Below are positions 26,456-35,437 of a stretch of DNA of 54,354 bases, in pieces. The stretch lies in assembly GCA_910577085.1 (NCBI GenBank), contig CAJTLE010000004.1, forward strand, positions 1 through 54,354. Reading direction: 5' to 3'. Within the stretch, counting starts at the first letter, position 1. Each line of letters begins with the position of its first letter. Below the pieces are notes generated by a model. The model was not told where the DNA came from, did not search any database, and saw nothing but the letters and a program-made list of their open reading frames with translations. The translations under genes were made by a program, and so were the position numbers. The DNA is from an uncultured Allobaculum sp. GTDB taxonomy: Bacteria; Bacillota_I; Bacilli_A; Erysipelotrichales; Erysipelotrichaceae.

Positions 26456-27343
26456 ATGACAGAAAAAGACCAAGCAATTGAAAAGCTGCTGGCCACCTTA
26501 CAGGATGGCGTCAACACCCTGACCAACAGCGAAACGTACCAGAAATACCTGAAAACCATGGCGCACTTTCCCAGCTACTCCGCGCGCAACTGCCTGCTCA
26601 TCTTCACGCAGTGCCCGCATGCAACGCTGGTTGCCGGCTATAAGACCTGGAAGCGGGTTTTCCACCGGCAGGTGCGGGAGGGTGAAAAAGGAATCCGGAT
26701 CCTGGCTCCCTACACCTACAAAGTTTCCAAAACCATTGGCTTCAACCAGATCGAAGAAAGAAGAACCGGCTATCGCAGCATCTGCGTCTTTGATATCTCA
26801 CAGACCGATGGGGCCGATCTGCCTGCCCTGCCTAAGGCCGAGCCGCTTTGCGGGGGATGTACGCTCCTAAAAGAAAGCATTCCGATTCTTGAAAAGCTGA
26901 CCGGTTTTACGATTGTGCCCGCCCCTTTAAAAGAGGGACAGATGGGGGAATGCTGGTTTGGTGACCATCGGATCTACTACAACGAAAATCTCGAAGAAAA
27001 GCACATCTTCAAAACCCTGCTCCACGAATCAACCCATGCCCTGCTCCATGATTTTTCCAATCGCTCAAAACTGACTTCATTTGATCGGACACTGGAAATG
27101 CAGGCCGATCTTCGCGAAATCGAAGCCGAATCGGTCAGCTTTGTTGTCTGCCAGGCTCTGGGCATTGATACATCCAGCTACTCGTTCAACTACATTGCCA
27201 GCTATAAACAAAACCATGAATTTCTGCAGGAATCCCTGCAGCGCATTGCCAGAACTTCGCAGTTGCTTTTACAGGCACTCAAACCCGAACTCTTTGCGCT
27301 CAGTTCGTATCCATCCAAAACACAGCTTCAAAACACTCTGTAA
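26456..27343 (+). CDS. ArdC-like antirestriction / zincin metallopeptidase protein
   Basis: A 295-residue protein with the layout of ArdC-type proteins of plasmids and conjugative elements. Residues about 25-115 match the ArdC single-strand DNA-binding domain (YSARNCLLIFTQCPHATLVAG, then TWKRVFHRQVREGEKGIRIL). The C-terminal half is a zinc metallopeptidase: HESTH at 190-194 gives the HExxH motif, and AESVSFVVC about 30 residues later supplies the third ligand region. GGAGG lies 7-8 nt before ATG 26456. It lies alone behind the exporter terminator; no relaxase, replication or integrase gene is nearby. Related proteins protect incoming DNA from restriction, but the role of a solo chromosomal copy is open. 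Confidence 0.8.
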   Translation: MTEKDQAIEKLLATLQDGVNTLTNSETYQKYLKTMAHFPSYSARNCLLIFTQCPHATLVAGYKTWKRVFHRQVREGEKGIRILAPYTYKVSKTIGFNQIEERRTGYRSICVFDISQTDGADLPALPKAEPLCGGCTLLKESIPILEKLTGFTIVPAPLKEGQMGECWFGDHRIYYNENLEEKHIFKTLLHESTHALLHDFSNRSKLTSFDRTLEMQADLREIEAESVSFVVCQALGIDTSSYSFNYIASYKQNHEFLQESLQRIARTSQLLLQALKPELFALSSYPSKTQLQNTL

Positions 27344-27371
27344 GAGGGACAAGCTGAAGAGGGATAAGCTA
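27342..27371 (+). repeat. 15-nt tandem duplication at the end of the ArdC-like gene
   Basis: AAGAGGGACAAGCTG is followed at once by AAGAGGGATAAGCTA (13 of 15 identical), starting on the stop codon. A recent slippage duplication is the simplest reading. Confidence 0.6.
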
Positions 27372-27985
27372 AACAAGCCACAGGCATCCGGGTATCCAAA
27401 TGGATTCAAACTGAGTATTGGATTCAGCAACCATCAGAAAAAGCGGACCGGCAGTTCATGTCCCGCCCAGACTGCATAGCTATTTAGATTGGGTGTCCTT
27501 GCCTGTCGCAGGAAGCCAGAATGTATTTTCCATTCTGGCTCCCTTTCATTTTCCGGATAAACGAAATCTGGATTTCCATGGTGGCTCTTTTCTCTTCTAC
27601 TCTTCTTCCTTCTGCTCTTTTTTTCAGATTCTTAAGTTCTGAATCACCATGTTGTCTGAAGAGCGTGCTTTTTGCTGCCAAATTACAGGCTGACCACATC
27701 AACCATCCCCAAACTGTAGTTCCCGAAATTTTTCTACCCAGGAAATCCGGACAAAGAATAGAAAGCCTATAATTAACTTTACTTACAGAGATTCAAACGT
27801 ATCTGCTACCCTCAAAAGTTTCAAATAGAGTTACTTACCGGTTAGAAAAAGCGCGGGAACTACAGCTAAATCATTTAAAACTGGCCTGACGCGCTAAACT
27901 GATAAAGATAAGAACAGGATAAGAAATATCAGGCATTCAAGATAACGATCCATACAAGCGTGAGATGCTGAAGGAGTGATAAAAT
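27372..27985. other. Gene-less stretch before the unknown helical protein
   Basis: About 610 nt. It contains the hairpin at 27513-27540 and otherwise only unrecognisable short frames in two registers. A TATAAT at 27768-27773 has no clear -35 partner. GAAGGAG at the right end is the ribosome site for 27986. Confidence 0.5.
27513..27540. terminator. Hairpin AAGCCAGAATG...CATTCTGGCT
   Basis: AGCCAGAATG pairs with CATTCTGGCT around a 7-nt loop. The T run is weak (CCCTTTCATTTT). It may end the ArdC-like transcript. It closely resembles the hairpin at 30886-30915 in the same orientation. Confidence 0.6.
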
Positions 27986-28876
27986 ATGACACTAACGCAA
28001 CTTCGAACCATGCTCAAAGGAATGAGTGAGGAGCAGAAGAATACATTTCTGCTTGAGTATTACAAACGACTGAGTAAGCAGGATAAAGAGATGTTTGCTC
28101 TGCTTCTCGAACTGACGAAGGACAATAAGCCGCTTCCGGACAAGAAAGCAAAGATCATCGATCTGAAAGCAGCTGAGAAAAAATATCCTGCTTTCGTTGA
28201 CGGACTATTCAATTATCCATACCGGAGTCCCAATGCTCAGCGCAAAATCAAAAAGCAGGTAAAATCCTTTGTCGATGAACTTCCACTCATGCCGCCTGAA
28301 GCTGAAGGTTATGAAGAGGTCCTTCTCTTTTACAAAAAAGTAATCGCATTGATCTGCCTGGCTGCCGAGGACCTGGGGACCTATCCAGCTTATTTCTTCC
28401 GAATTCTTGGCCTGTCCATGGTCAAATGCTTCGATACGCTGATTTCGATGACACTGGCCAGAAAGACGACGCCTGATCTATTGGAAGACCTGGTCCATTT
28501 TGCCGGGCTGACTGAGATTGCCGAAGAAGACTACGAAGGGATTGAAATTCTGGACCATATCGCAAACCGGATTAAAAATGGAGATTTGCGTATGGAAATG
28601 CTGGAACACTGTGAAAGCGCACTGACCAAAGAAAGCGAAGTGGTCGAACTGGAAGTAGAGAGTCCTGAGCAAAAATCCATCCGCCAGGCTTATTCGGAGT
28701 TTTACTTGCTTTTAAGTGAACGAGAGGGCGCCTTTGAAGATGCCTGCTCATTTTTAAAGAATACTTTTGGTGCCCAACAGGCCAATGAAACGATCTCCCT
28801 CTATCAAAAAGATATGGAGAAGCTGCGGCAGGCTGAAAATCAACGGATTGCGCAAGCCATGGCCACCGAAAACTGA
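27986..28876 (+). CDS. Uncharacterised helical protein (296 aa)
   Basis: Not recognised. It encodes a soluble, mostly alpha-helical, charged protein without signal peptide or membrane segment. The N-terminus (TLTQLRTMLKGMSEEQKN, then LSKQDKEMFALLLELTKD) reads like a helical bundle. The middle has MPPEAEGYEEVLLFYKKV and a hydrophobic stretch ICLAAEDLGTYPAYFFRILG. The C-terminus (ETISLYQKDMEKLRQAENQR) looks like coiled coil. GAAGGAG lies about 9 nt before ATG 27986, and a strong bidirectional terminator follows at 28992. It stands alone on the plus strand between an ArdC-like gene and an XRE-ImmA/PIN pair, so a role linked to mobile or defence genes is possible but unproven. Confidence 0.65.
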   Translation: MTLTQLRTMLKGMSEEQKNTFLLEYYKRLSKQDKEMFALLLELTKDNKPLPDKKAKIIDLKAAEKKYPAFVDGLFNYPYRSPNAQRKIKKQVKSFVDELPLMPPEAEGYEEVLLFYKKVIALICLAAEDLGTYPAYFFRILGLSMVKCFDTLISMTLARKTTPDLLEDLVHFAGLTEIAEEDYEGIEILDHIANRIKNGDLRMEMLEHCESALTKESEVVELEVESPEQKSIRQAYSEFYLLLSEREGAFEDACSFLKNTFGAQQANETISLYQKDMEKLRQAENQRIAQAMATEN

Positions 28877-28991
28877 AAACATCCAAATGAACGAACGAAC
28901 CGAACCGATCGAACTCAGTCTGTTAAAAAAACAATTCCGATGACTGCTGCAAAGATCCAAAATTCCTAGTCTTGAACCAGGATGAGATATA

Positions 28992-29041
28992 AAAAGGCCT
29001 GCTTTCTTCACTTTATGAAAGTGATCGAAGGCAGGCTTTTA
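28992..29041. terminator. Long bidirectional terminator between convergent genes
   Basis: AAAAGGCCTGC pairs with GCAGGCTTTT and the inner CACTTT with AAAGTG around an ATG loop. T or A runs flank both sides. It separates the helical unknown (plus) from the PIN gene (minus). Confidence 0.8.
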
Positions 29042-29140
29042 TTTGATGTGTTCAAACAAAAGGGAGCTTATCAAAGTGATTTTTGCCGGCTTTTTTGATT
29101 TTCAAATACGTCTTGTCAGAAAGCTGATCAGTTTAAGAGA

Positions 29141-29650
29141 TTAACGAACCAGATAATCGTCAGGATTACTAATTCGTTTTTCGAGTTCATTTCTGGGCAA
29201 ACGCACTCGCCCGCTTTTTTCGTTTAAAAACAACCTCAGGCACTCTACATATTCTTGCTGAGTAATTTTTGATTGGGAATACAACAAGTCACAGAGCTTA
29301 ATCGTTCCAATCAATTCAACATTTTCAGCCACTGCTGCCTTACGCAAGACTTTATCACCAGTCAATAATGGAATATTTCTACATTTGGCAATCGCCAAAG
29401 CTACACTGTCGAAGGATGACAATGGCGGATATTTCGAGTTAATTTCGGCTGCCAGAAAGAATTCTTCAATAGTAAATTCGGTCACTTTAACTCCATATTT
29501 TAACAAGTCTTTTTGTAAAGTTTCTGGCTGTTGGAGTTCTAAGTCAAAAATGTCCTGATAAATCAAATATTCAAAAGCTAACCTAAATGGATATTTTAGT
29601 TTTCCAATTGCACTGAAATCAATCCAGACGTTTGTATCGCTGCAAATCAT
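29141..29650 (-). CDS. PIN-domain protein, candidate ribonuclease
   Basis: A 169-residue PIN-fold protein. The N-terminus MICSDTNVWIDF carries the first acidic residue (Asp5). SSFDSVALAIAKCR and LLTGDKVLRKAA supply the later acidic positions expected of PIN nucleases. The C-terminal 50 residues (QSKITQQEYVECLRLFLNEK) are helical. Its ATG overlaps the stop of the upstream XRE-ImmA gene by 4 nt (ATGA), so the two are translationally coupled. PIN proteins paired with small regulators are often toxins of type II systems; here the partner is a helix-turn-helix metallopeptidase. The DNA is visibly more A/T-rich than the flanking genes. Confidence 0.8.
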   Translation of the reverse strand: MICSDTNVWIDFSAIGKLKYPFRLAFEYLIYQDIFDLELQQPETLQKDLLKYGVKVTEFTIEEFFLAAEINSKYPPLSSFDSVALAIAKCRNIPLLTGDKVLRKAAVAENVELIGTIKLCDLLYSQSKITQQEYVECLRLFLNEKSGRVRLPRNELEKRISNPDDYLVR

Positions 29651-30702
29651 TCGTATAGGACTTCTCCGAAAGGTAAATATTCATTCATAAACTCCTGAGT
29701 AGACATATTTAACAGTTCAGCCCCTTTCTGAGCAGAGATCTCTGATTCACACACAGCTCGATAAACAAGAGAAGGAAGTATCGTTGGCGTCTCTTTTTCG
29801 ATTCGAGAAGGTTCGTTCTTTTTCCATCCATGTTTGGCGGCACGAATATAGAAATCCTTTTCCAGCTTTTCAGAAATAATTTCTGCCTGTCTCGCTCTCT
29901 TGACTAAGGCATAAGTTGAAATTCCATACTCCTGGCAAATCATGATAATATCTCGACTGAAAATACCTTTTCTCTTCGGACCCAATTCTCGAATCGCGTC
30001 GGATTGTGGAAACAAAAAAGCACCCGCAATTTCATTGACTTTCTTTTCTTCCTCCGAAGTTTCCAAAGTATCAGGCCACTTAAACATCAGATGCGCTAAT
30101 TCATGAGCAACGGTAAACCTTATGCGTTCAGCATTCATATTCGTATTGAATACAATATATGGTCTTCCTTCAACTGTTCCATTTAAGCCGGAAAAGCTGC
30201 TATTCTCAACATCTAAGCCGCACAGCAGAAATCCCTTGTTTTCAAGGATCTGGATTAGATTTCCAACTGGCCCTGTTTCGTCAATTTTTAAATATTGCCT
30301 TAACCGAAGGCCATTTTTCTCTGCGTCTTCATCAGGAAAAAGCGAATTAAAAACTGGCTTTTCAGGCAGAACACCTTCTCCAAGAACATCAACCAAAGTA
30401 TAAAGCCGCCCAAAATAATCCTCTGTATCTGCCTGAATCAGCTCAATATCATTCTTTTTTAAAGAAGTTGTTTTTCTAAATTCGCCGTGCTGAAAAGAGA
30501 GACTTTCGCCATGGGTCTGGATAAAATCAATGACTCGAACGCCTAAAATATCCGCAAGTTTCTTAACCATTGCCATGTCAGGTTTTCGATTTCCACTTTC
30601 ATAATTGGAAATTGCCATTCGAGTGCACCCTGCCTGATCAGCCAGCTCCTGAAGACTTAAGCGTTTTTTAAGTCGAAAATAGCGCAGGTTCTTGCTAAAC
30701 AT
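29647..30702 (-). CDS. XRE-type regulator fused to ImmA/IrrE metallopeptidase
   Basis: A 351-residue protein. Residues 1-62 are an XRE helix-turn-helix (FRLKKRLSLQELADQAGCTR, then ISNYESGNRKPDMAMVKKLA). A middle segment is followed by the ImmA/IrrE (DUF955) peptidase with the zinc motif HELAH at 200-204 and the downstream glutamate segment NEIAGAFLFP at 223-232. GAGGAGG lies 7 nt before ATG 30702; the frame stays open to 30762 but those residues lie upstream of that ribosome site. It overlaps the PIN gene by 4 nt. Fused XRE-ImmA proteins act as repressors relieved by cleavage, or as antitoxin-like partners. Here it probably controls its own operon and the PIN protein. Confidence 0.85.
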   Translation of the reverse strand: MFSKNLRYFRLKKRLSLQELADQAGCTRMAISNYESGNRKPDMAMVKKLADILGVRVIDFIQTHGESLSFQHGEFRKTTSLKKNDIELIQADTEDYFGRLYTLVDVLGEGVLPEKPVFNSLFPDEDAEKNGLRLRQYLKIDETGPVGNLIQILENKGFLLCGLDVENSSFSGLNGTVEGRPYIVFNTNMNAERIRFTVAHELAHLMFKWPDTLETSEEEKKVNEIAGAFLFPQSDAIRELGPKRKGIFSRDIIMICQEYGISTYALVKRARQAEIISEKLEKDFYIRAAKHGWKKNEPSRIEKETPTILPSLVYRAVCESEISAQKGAELLNMSTQEFMNEYLPFGEVLYE

Positions 30703-30885
30703 ATCAGTACCTCCTCTGTTTACAGAATACAATTCAAAAAGAGATTTGTAAACAGAGAACAAAAAACGATTTTGGAGTGTGTATGATCCCGAAGTCTTTT
30801 CCCCGGTTCATGTTTCATATGAAAAGCCATTTACAAGACGATGCCTATAACACAACTAACACAACGCGATAAAAACCAGAACAAA

Positions 30886-30915
30886 AAGCCAGAACATATT
30901 TCTACATTCTGGCTT
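30886..30915 (-). terminator. Terminator of the ABC-2 operon, similar to the hairpin at 27513
   Basis: AAGCCAGAA pairs with TTCTGGCTT. On the minus strand a run of five T follows, beyond the stop at 30982. The plus-strand reading, AAGCCAGAACATATTTCTAC then ATTCTGGCT, is nearly that of the hairpin at 27513-27540. Confidence 0.75.
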
Positions 30916-30981
30916 ATCAGACTTTAGAGTAAAACAGTGACAGTTGGTTTCAAAATCACATGCTGGTCTGGATGCGGTCAG

Positions 30982-32634
30982 TCAGGCTGCCGTATTGGCC
31001 AGATATTTCCAGAACATTCTGGCAGGAACTTTCCAAAGCAAAACGACCAGAAGAATCTGAATGATAAATACGGCGACAATCGCCATCGTCAGGGAATGCG
31101 ACAATGCATAAACACCCCAGGCACCAAGTCCAATCACCACGGCCATCAAAAAGGAAACCATCATGCCAAACAGCACGTTAAGATTGTTCTTGACCGCACT
31201 CATCTCATCTTCCCAGTCCAGTTTTGGATGGTAGATATCGACAAGCAAGGAAGTCTGGCAGGACAGATAGCAGCTGACCAGAGCCCCCAGAATCGCTCCA
31301 AACACCGAAGTCCACCGAAAGCCTGTCATATAGACAATTACACCGATCAGAATCAGCGAGCAGAGCATGGAAAGAAGCAAAGCCACATTGATCTTGGCCT
31401 GCAGCTGCTTTTCCATAGGAACCGGAATGCTCTTCATCCAGGCTACCCCCGCACTGGCTTCTCTGGTAATAGCGGTCTGGGTAACTGCTGTACTGCCGCC
31501 GGCAAGATAGCCGACTGCCATGCCGACCAGAACCGCTACCCAGAATAAGGACAGATCATACTGCTCAAGCAGTGAATCCACCAGCATTGAAACCTGCGTC
31601 GAATCCAGACCGGTCTGGTGCAGAGTCATAAACACCGGCACCGCAAAGGCAACCGGAAGCAGAAATGCCCCGAGAACATTGTTGCTCAGATACGCCGGAG
31701 TGCGGATCAGTTCATAGAGATCAACCTTCGAAAACAGCATCAGCAACGATCCCGACATTTTCTTGTTTGATTTGTCTTTGTGCTTTTTGGCCGCACTGCC
31801 CATGGCACTGGTTGCAGCCACCAGATAGAAACGGCTGACCAGAAGCTGGAACAATCCATAACTGGCCGCCAGAACAGCCGCATTTAAAAGGAACGTCCAG
31901 AGTGACGGCGCTGCAATCCCTTCAAAAGCCGCCCAGGCAGCCGGAAAGAGATAAACCGGAATCGATCCGCCTAAGGCTACCACGATATTAAAATCATCTT
32001 CACTGCCTGCCGCGTCCATCGGCATATTGCCATAGACGGCTGCAAGCATCGCAATAACCAGGACCACAGAAAACAAGCCCATCAAAATAACGAACTTATC
32101 TTTGCTTCGAAAAAACGGGATAAAGCGCATCAGCAGAACGATCAGACTGCCCAGAATGAAGACTGTTGCCACACTGCTCGACAATCCATAAATCAAAAGC
32201 ATCCAGGACTGCAAGGCCGGAACCATGCTCGACTTGGCAGCCGCCAGAACAAAGGTCACAACCAGGGCCAGCACAATCGGACCGACCATCGAAAAGATCA
32301 TCAGCGTCTTGGCATTGATAATTTCCCTGGATTTTACCGGCATAGCCAGAAGGATGGGAAGATCCTTCGAAAAGTAGTAGGTGCTTGGAAAGGAAGCCAT
32401 CAGCATCAGCACCAGCAGGACACTGATAACCATCAGCAGGGAGCGAATTGTCATCACAAACTGCCCCTGCTCAAAAGCCATCCAGGCCATCATCCCATAC
32501 ATACCCATATAGATCAGGACAACCAAGCAGATGAAGACCAGAAGCAGAATGCTCTTGCGTCCCTGTTTCGTTTTGAAGGTAAAATTAAACCCATCGCGAA
32601 ACATCGTTTTATACAGCAGCCAGGTTTTATTCAT
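30982..32634 (-). CDS. ABC-2 type transporter membrane subunit
   Basis: A 550-residue polytopic membrane protein with about 12 hydrophobic segments, for example LLLVFICLVVLIYMGMYGMM near the start and AVFIIQILLVVLLW at the end. The loop SYYFSKDLPILLAMPVKSRE-like region (TYYFSKDLPILLAMPVKSRE) is typical of large ABC-2 permeases in Bacillota. A Lys-rich cytoplasmic loop (AKKHKDKSNKK) lies mid-protein. It overlaps the upstream ATPase gene by 8 nt, with GGTGG 6 nt before ATG 32634. Together they form an ATP-driven exporter or membrane-modifying transporter of unknown substrate. Confidence 0.85.
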   Translation of the reverse strand: MNKTWLLYKTMFRDGFNFTFKTKQGRKSILLLVFICLVVLIYMGMYGMMAWMAFEQGQFVMTIRSLLMVISVLLVLMLMASFPSTYYFSKDLPILLAMPVKSREIINAKTLMIFSMVGPIVLALVVTFVLAAAKSSMVPALQSWMLLIYGLSSSVATVFILGSLIVLLMRFIPFFRSKDKFVILMGLFSVVLVIAMLAAVYGNMPMDAAGSEDDFNIVVALGGSIPVYLFPAAWAAFEGIAAPSLWTFLLNAAVLAASYGLFQLLVSRFYLVAATSAMGSAAKKHKDKSNKKMSGSLLMLFSKVDLYELIRTPAYLSNNVLGAFLLPVAFAVPVFMTLHQTGLDSTQVSMLVDSLLEQYDLSLFWVAVLVGMAVGYLAGGSTAVTQTAITREASAGVAWMKSIPVPMEKQLQAKINVALLLSMLCSLILIGVIVYMTGFRWTSVFGAILGALVSCYLSCQTSLLVDIYHPKLDWEDEMSAVKNNLNVLFGMMVSFLMAVVIGLGAWGVYALSHSLTMAIVAVFIIQILLVVLLWKVPARMFWKYLANTAA

Positions 32635-33346
32635 TGCGGACCACCTTGATGAAGATCTCTTCTAAAGAGCTGTCCGGATACTGTTCTTTTAATCCTTCCA
32701 GAGTTCCCGCATAGCGAAGTTTTCCCTGGTTGATCAGCAGGATCTTATCGCACAGTTTTTCAGCCACTTCCAGAACATGGGTCGAAAAGAAAATCGTCTT
32801 TCCTTTGCGGGCCTGTTCGCGCATTTTCTCTTTGAGCAGGTAGCTGGCATTGGGATCCAGACCCGTCATGGGCTCATCAAGAAACCAGATCTGAGGATCA
32901 CAGACCAGCGCGCCAATGATGATGGCTTTCTGGCGCATGCCATGCGAGTAGCTTTTCATCTGCTCATCGAGTGCATCTTCCATTTCAAATTCTTTGGCCA
33001 GCGCATTCATCCGCTCTTCAATTTCCGTAGCGGGCACTTCATAAATTTTGCCAAGAAACTGGACATATTCGCGTCCGGTCAGCCGCAAAAAGACATCCGG
33101 ACTGTCCGGCACCAGGACAAAGCATTTTTTAGCCGCAATTGGATCGGTAACGATATTGTGGCCATCCAGCAGGATCTCGCCTTCATCCGGCCTAAGAATT
33201 CCTGTCAACATATTGATCGTCGTGGTCTTTCCGGCTCCGTTTGGACCGATAAAGCCCGTAATGGTTCCATCAGGAATCACAGTGGTCAGATCCTGAACCG
33301 CGACTTTGTCACCAAAACGCTTAGTGACATGGTTGATTTCAATCAT
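32627..33346 (-). CDS. ABC transporter ATP-binding subunit
   Basis: A 239-residue ATPase partnered with the ABC-2 membrane protein. Walker A GPNGAGKTT, signature YSHGMRQK (a degenerate LSGGQ common in ABC-2 systems), Walker B WFLDEPMTGLD and H-loop FSTHVLE are all present, so it should hydrolyse ATP. GGAGGGG lies just before ATG 33346 (MIEINHVTKRFG), which begins the domain exactly; the frame extends ten codons upstream to 33376 without support. It is the first gene of the operon, transcribed divergently from the patatin-like gene across about 360 nt. Confidence 0.9.
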   Translation of the reverse strand: MIEINHVTKRFGDKVAVQDLTTVIPDGTITGFIGPNGAGKTTTINMLTGILRPDEGEILLDGHNIVTDPIAAKKCFVLVPDSPDVFLRLTGREYVQFLGKIYEVPATEIEERMNALAKEFEMEDALDEQMKSYSHGMRQKAIIIGALVCDPQIWFLDEPMTGLDPNASYLLKEKMREQARKGKTIFFSTHVLEVAEKLCDKILLINQGKLRYAGTLEGLKEQYPDSSLEEIFIKVVRNE

Positions 33347-33710
33347 ATCCCCTCCAGAACAGAAACAATGTTCCATTCATTTTAGTAATGATTAAAATGA
33401 TAGACTGACCGTTCTCCCCTGTCAATTGCCCGCGATCATCCTTTCAGCGCCGAAAGATAGTTCAGAAGGCTTCTCTTTTTCTTCATTTTTCCTTTCGCTT
33501 TTTCTTCCGCTTTCTTTCGATCTCTTCTGCCAGAATTTTCAGCCAATGCGTATGATGGCAATTGTGTTTGGTTTCGATTCATCCCAAGTCCCTGACCGGA
33601 TCTCATCCTCAGTTCTCGCAGATCGCAGATCTGGTTTATGCCAGACCTGTCTGATTGGAGAACGGATTGACGTTCGCATTGTTCAACCTGAGCCACCTCA
33701 GAGGATTTTG
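33347..33710. other. Divergent intergenic region
   Basis: About 360 nt, C/T-rich on the plus strand at 33420-33540. It must hold promoters for the ABC-2 operon (minus) and the lipase gene (plus). The patatin frame is open upstream to 33426, but residues encoded there are composition-driven and lack a ribosome site. Confidence 0.5.
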
Positions 33711-35204
33711 ATGGACAAAGATTACAATAAAGGTATGACTACACAAAAAATAACTACACAAAATACGAATCCGGATGAACCTCATTCTGTTCATCCTGTT
33801 TTAGATGAAGTTTCAAAAACAGCCCCTGATCCAGACCCTGCTTCGGCTGTCCATATGGATGAACAGGCAGAAAGTAAAAAAAGGGCCCAGAAGCCAGAGA
33901 CCAGTCAGCCAGACATCACGCCTGATCCCAGACATGCCCTGATTCTTGGCGGCGGAGGATCTCGCGGCAGCTATACGATTGGCGCCCTGTATACTCTGCT
34001 TGAGCAGCAGAAAAAATACGACTACGTCAGCGGTATTTCCATTGGAGCCCTGGTCGGAGCGGCTTATGCGATGAATAAGCCCGTCGATTTCAATGCGATT
34101 ATCAACGGTTTTTCCAATCAGTCCGTAGCCACCGGCCTTTTCCAGTTTCCAGAACGCAACAATGCCCTGAAAGCCAAACCCAATGACTTCAATGAATTTG
34201 TTTCGCTCTTCCAGGAAAATGGCCCAAGCGTCGTCCCGCTGCGCGAAAACTTTGGCAGCATTTTTGATTTTGAAGCCTTTAAAAACTCGCCGATTGACTA
34301 TGCCTGCCTGGCAGCAGACCTGACGGCCAACAAAGCTGTACGCTTTACCAAGGCCGATATGACTTCCAAAGAGGATGCCATCGATAAGATTCTCGCTTCG
34401 GCGGCTTATTTCCCCGCTTTCAGTTACGTCAAAATCGGTGACGATTATTATGCGGACGGCGGCTTTCTCAATTCTACGCTTGGGGAGGATGCCGTAAAAA
34501 TGGGTATGAATCATCTGGATATTATTGCCCTTGGTGATCCCGGCCAGGACATTCCGTATTGCACCCAACAGACGGAACTGATGATCCGCCCGATTCTCAA
34601 ACTGGCTTATTTCCTCGATTTTGATAAGCCGACCATGATCCGCCAGATTGAACAGGGGCGTCTGGAAGCCTTGAAATTCATGAACCTGGCTCCAGGCTAT
34701 ATTTATACGTTCTATGCGGAAGACTCATTCCTGTTCAAAACGCTGTCCCGAACAGCCGTTGCGATTTTAAGCAAGAACAACATCTCGCTGACCAACGATC
34801 TGTTGATTGACGGCATTGCCCAGCTCATTGGCTATCGTCCGGGCAAGCTGGATAACAAATATATGAAAGACTATCAGATGGGACTGCTTTTAGAGTGTCT
34901 GGCTTTGATTGCCGGTCTTTCTCCGTATCAGCGCTATCATCTGCTGCCATTTGTCAAAGAGATTTTGCATCGCCTGCAAAACTTTACCGTCACCCTTTCC
35001 CCGGCTGAAACGAGTGATGGCCTGAAGATGGACCGGTTAGGCGCGGAAGATCTCATGGCTTTCTTCCATCATGCCCTGACTGTCAACGATGGCAGACTGC
35101 CCGATGAGTACAGTCTGGTCATCGCCAAATTCCGTTCCCTGTACTACCTTGCTTTAGCCTGGTATGTCCTGGATAAATTCTCATTGATCATCAACCTGTT
35201 CTGA
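33711..35204 (+). CDS. Patatin-like phospholipase/acyl hydrolase
   Basis: A 497-residue serine lipase of the patatin family. After a disordered, acidic N-terminus (about 1-75) comes the oxyanion loop GGGGSRGSYTIGAL, the nucleophile elbow GISIG (Ser), and the catalytic Asp in YYADGGFLN. These complete the Ser-Asp dyad. The C-terminal 200 residues are helical and not typical of the minimal family, ending in a hydrophobic stretch (LYYLALAWYVLDKFSLIINLF) that may touch the membrane. AGAGG lies 6 nt before ATG 33711 (MDKDYNKG); an ATG at 33735 is the alternative. It probably acts on membrane phospholipids or acylglycerols. A terminator follows at 35214. Confidence 0.85.
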   Translation: MDKDYNKGMTTQKITTQNTNPDEPHSVHPVLDEVSKTAPDPDPASAVHMDEQAESKKRAQKPETSQPDITPDPRHALILGGGGSRGSYTIGALYTLLEQQKKYDYVSGISIGALVGAAYAMNKPVDFNAIINGFSNQSVATGLFQFPERNNALKAKPNDFNEFVSLFQENGPSVVPLRENFGSIFDFEAFKNSPIDYACLAADLTANKAVRFTKADMTSKEDAIDKILASAAYFPAFSYVKIGDDYYADGGFLNSTLGEDAVKMGMNHLDIIALGDPGQDIPYCTQQTELMIRPILKLAYFLDFDKPTMIRQIEQGRLEALKFMNLAPGYIYTFYAEDSFLFKTLSRTAVAILSKNNISLTNDLLIDGIAQLIGYRPGKLDNKYMKDYQMGLLLECLALIAGLSPYQRYHLLPFVKEILHRLQNFTVTLSPAETSDGLKMDRLGAEDLMAFFHHALTVNDGRLPDEYSLVIAKFRSLYYLALAWYVLDKFSLIINLF

Positions 35205-35213
35205 TCCAGATTC

Positions 35214-35275
35214 ACCTGTATATCCTGCCGCCTCTTCTCATTTTGCGGCATCAGGAGATACAGGTTTTCTTTTTC
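35214..35275 (+). terminator. Terminator of the patatin-like gene
   Basis: ACCTGTATATCCTG with CCGC pairs with GCGG and CAGGAGATACAGGT, with a small bulge, followed by TTTTCTTTTTC. Confidence 0.85.
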
Positions 35276-35437
35276 TTCGACCAGCCTGATCTATCGTTTT
35301 TTCTTCTCTTTTTGAGAGCATCCGAGTAATCACTTTTCTGCCAAATGGCCTTCAAAGACAATTTATAGATCCCTGATGCAATGACCAAGAATGAGTAAAG
35401 AAACTTTGGGACTGGATAGATTCATGTAAGAATTCCA

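Noticed and set aside
33813..34568. 251-residue minus-strand frame
   Set aside because: It lies fully antisense to the patatin-like gene, whose catalytic motifs are intact.
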